In this document: positions 62,723 through 64,000 of the stretch, one piece after another
Layout: each line of letters starts with the position of its first letter
Numbering within the stretch: position 1 is the first letter of the stretch
Origin: Pyropia yezoensis
Taxonomy: Eukaryota; Rhodophyta; Bangiophyceae; Bangiales; Bangiaceae
NCBI GenBank assembly: GCA_009829735.1
Contig: CM020619.1
Location: forward strand, 6,748,375 to 6,812,374
DNA length: 64,000 bases
Direction of reading: 5' to 3'
Notes under the pieces: model-generated
Told to the model about the DNA's origin: nothing
Seen by the model: only the letters and a program-made list of their open reading frames with translations
The model's database searches: none
Made by a program: the position numbers and the translations under genes

Positions 62723-63648
62723 GGCTTTGGTCTGTACGGCCGGGCACCGCGGACCGATACGGCGGGCTCTGGGCCGCGTTCGCCGCGTACTGTCGCAGCC
62801 GTGGTGTGCGGGCGCTGCCCGCGACGACGGCGACGGTGGTCCATTACATTGGCTACCAGTGGCGGCGCAGCACCGTTGTGGCAGCGACACTGAAGCCGAT
62901 GTTGGCTGCCGTTCGCAAGCGACACGTGGCAGCTGGCTTCGGCAATCCTTGCAATTCGGAGCTGGTCCGCGAAGCCAAGGCAGGATTTCGCCGAGCGGGA
63001 TTGACCTTTCGTCCTGACACCAGGCCGATCCGGATCCCTCTGCCGTCCGCCATTGCGTGGCGTCTTGCTCTCTTGGCTCCATACACCCCCATGCCCCTGC
63101 GCCACCGACTGACGGCCGTCGTGCTCCAGTTCTGGTGGCTACGCCGCGCCGCGGACATCACTCGACTCCGTCTTCAAGACGTCGAGTTGCCGGCCGATGG
63201 ACGCACGTGCTACCAAGTCCCAGACCACAAGACTGCGCCCCGTGACGGCCTCATTGCGCGAACGTTCCCGGCCGCGCCGCCGGGGCATCCTGACCTCCCT
63301 CGGCAACTGCTCGCTCGCGTCTTGTCGGACCGCCGCACAGCTGGAGCACGCAACGACGAGTGCATCTTCCCTCGCTGCCCAACAGCGGCAGCAAGCAAGC
63401 TCGTCACTGGCTGGCTGCGGGAAGGGCTTCAACGCCTCGGCGTTTCGGCTCCAGTGGGCACCGTCTTTGCCTCCCACTCTCTCAAGAAGGGTGGGGCGAC
63501 CTCGGCAGCCGCCGCTGGTGTGTCCCGCGGTGCCATTGCCGAGCTGTCCAACACATCGGAGCACACCCTCGCTGAGTCGTACATCTCGGCCCTCGCGGTG
63601 CCGTCGTGCTACGACCGGTATTTTTTCGGGCCTCTGCGCTCGGCCTGA
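62680..63648 (+). CDS. tyrosine recombinase (integrase) ORF3 of the DIRS-like element
   Basis: About 320 codons in the -1 frame relative to ORF2, ending at 63648; the true start was not fixed, and translation may come by frameshift from ORF2. The N-terminal SAM-like part has FLRLWSVRPGTADRYGGLWA and ATVVHYIGYQWRR. The catalytic domain has the first Arg in WWLRRAADITRLRLQDVEL, then a box around VFASHSLKKGGATSAAAAG and the terminal Tyr region TSEHTLAESYIS. The usual H-x-x-R box reads His-Ser-Leu-Lys, so the second catalytic Arg appears as Lys. The enzyme would join circular element DNA to the genome. Codons are otherwise intact. Confidence 0.85.
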   Translation, partial: APGGGADGAAARFLRLWSVRPGTADRYGGLWAAFAAYCRSRGVRALPATTATVVHYIGYQWRRSTVVAATLKPMLAAVRKRHVAAGFGNPCNSELVREAKAGFRRAGLTFRPDTRPIRIPLPSAIAWRLALLAPYTPMPLRHRLTAVVLQFWWLRRAADITRLRLQDVELPADGRTCYQVPDHKTAPRDGLIARTFPAAPPGHPDLPRQLLARVLSDRRTAGARNDECIFPRCPTAAASKLVTGWLREGLQRLGVSAPVGTVFASHSLKKGGATSAAAAGVSRGAIAELSNTSEHTLAESYISALAVPSCYDRYFFGPLRSA

Positions 63649-63708
63649 GAGGGCCCTTCGCGCAGGCCCGTACTCGGTTGGGTTGGCATACGCGGCTCAC
63701 GCAGGTGT

Positions 63709-64000
63709 AACCCCCACGTATCATGTCCCTGATTTGTCGGTTATAGGCTCCCCTTCTGGGCGTCGCCGGAATTGTTAGTTAGATTGAATGGACGGAGGCG
63801 CGGGCGACGGGTGATCCGTCTCGATCACCCCGTGCCGCTGCGGGGGGGAGGTGCCTCGGCGCCGGATACGCCGAGCACCGGCGGCCACACGCCGCCGCCG
63901 CCGTGGCAGCCACACCACGGCGGTGCCCTGCACCTCCCCCCGCCCCAGCGCCCCATAAGAGGCGACGCCGCCGCGTCCCTTCGCCTGGCCACTGGGTGCA
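63709..64000 (+). repeat. direct repeat, right copy (runs off the window)
   Basis: Same sequence as 58990-59281, starting 60 bp after the recombinase stop. It is either the right terminal repeat or the left repeat of a second tandem element. Confidence 0.9.

Larger units (their letters stand above)
58990..64000 (+). mobile_element. DIRS-like tyrosine-recombinase retroelement with flanking direct repeats
   Basis: It contains a Gag-like ORF, a DIRS-type RT plus RNase H with the C-terminal connecting domain, and a tyrosine recombinase, instead of a DDE integrase. The boundaries are direct repeats starting at 58990 and 63709, offset 4,719 bp. The second copy runs off the window end. DIRS-group elements replicate through circular DNA and insert with the recombinase, usually without target duplication. 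The repeat layout could be simple LTR-like, split repeats as in PAT elements, or two tandem copies. The window end prevents a decision. Confidence 0.75.

Overview
The window looks like nuclear DNA from a GC-rich, intron-poor alga. I favour a bangiophyte red alga of the Porphyra/Pyropia type, but this is inference and a GC-rich green alga is not excluded. The support is eukaryotic gene content with a plastid-type phytyl ester synthase, few short GT-AG introns (294, 385 and 233 bp), proteins padded with Ala/Gly/Pro/Ser, and long G or C runs. Eukaryotic retroelements and a 500-base N gap show that this is a draft chromosome scaffold.

Layout. 0-15.2 kb is the ordinary gene-bearing part: an LtrA-like membrane protein (+), a doubtful minus-strand gene, an MFSD6-like transporter (+, two exons), a two-exon minus-strand gene joining a gamma-glutamylcyclotransferase-like domain to a phytyl ester synthase, a Rad60/SUMO-like protein (+) and a bZIP factor (-). 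15.2-24.9 kb has no gene I can support, but it holds inverted repeats, hairpins and a 33-G run. 24.9-28.2 kb holds a broken F-box/LRR-like gene whose parts are separated by a segment with tRNA-like A and B boxes and a small tandem repeat. 29.9-35.2 kb carries HGH1 (eEF2 chaperone) and a second bZIP-like factor, both on the minus strand.

35.2-41.4 kb is low-complexity or unassigned. 41.5-45.2 kb is a satellite array with a 393-bp unit that is stop-free in several frames. 46.0-47.9 kb is a GCC-rich minisatellite running into the gap (47,898-48,397).

The last 15.6 kb is mostly mobile DNA. A Ty3/gypsy chromovirus (48.4-55.4 kb) has a Gag knuckle, protease, RT, RNase H, DD35E integrase and a C-terminal chromodomain. 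Between pol and a probable 3' LTR it carries a roughly 650-codon ORF on the opposite strand. A DIRS-like tyrosine-recombinase retroelement (59.0-64.0 kb) is bounded by almost identical direct repeats and sits against a truncated SMARCAL1/ZRANB3-like SNF2 helicase.

The host genes are unrelated housekeeping or regulatory genes and form no pathway. Several reading frames break exactly at long homopolymers (8,269-8,278; 10,979-10,999), which suggests consensus errors. The breaks in the F-box/LRR, SNF2 and retroelement ORFs look more like real decay. The two best candidates for something undescribed are the cyclotransferase-phytyl ester synthase fusion and the antisense ORF of the chromovirus.
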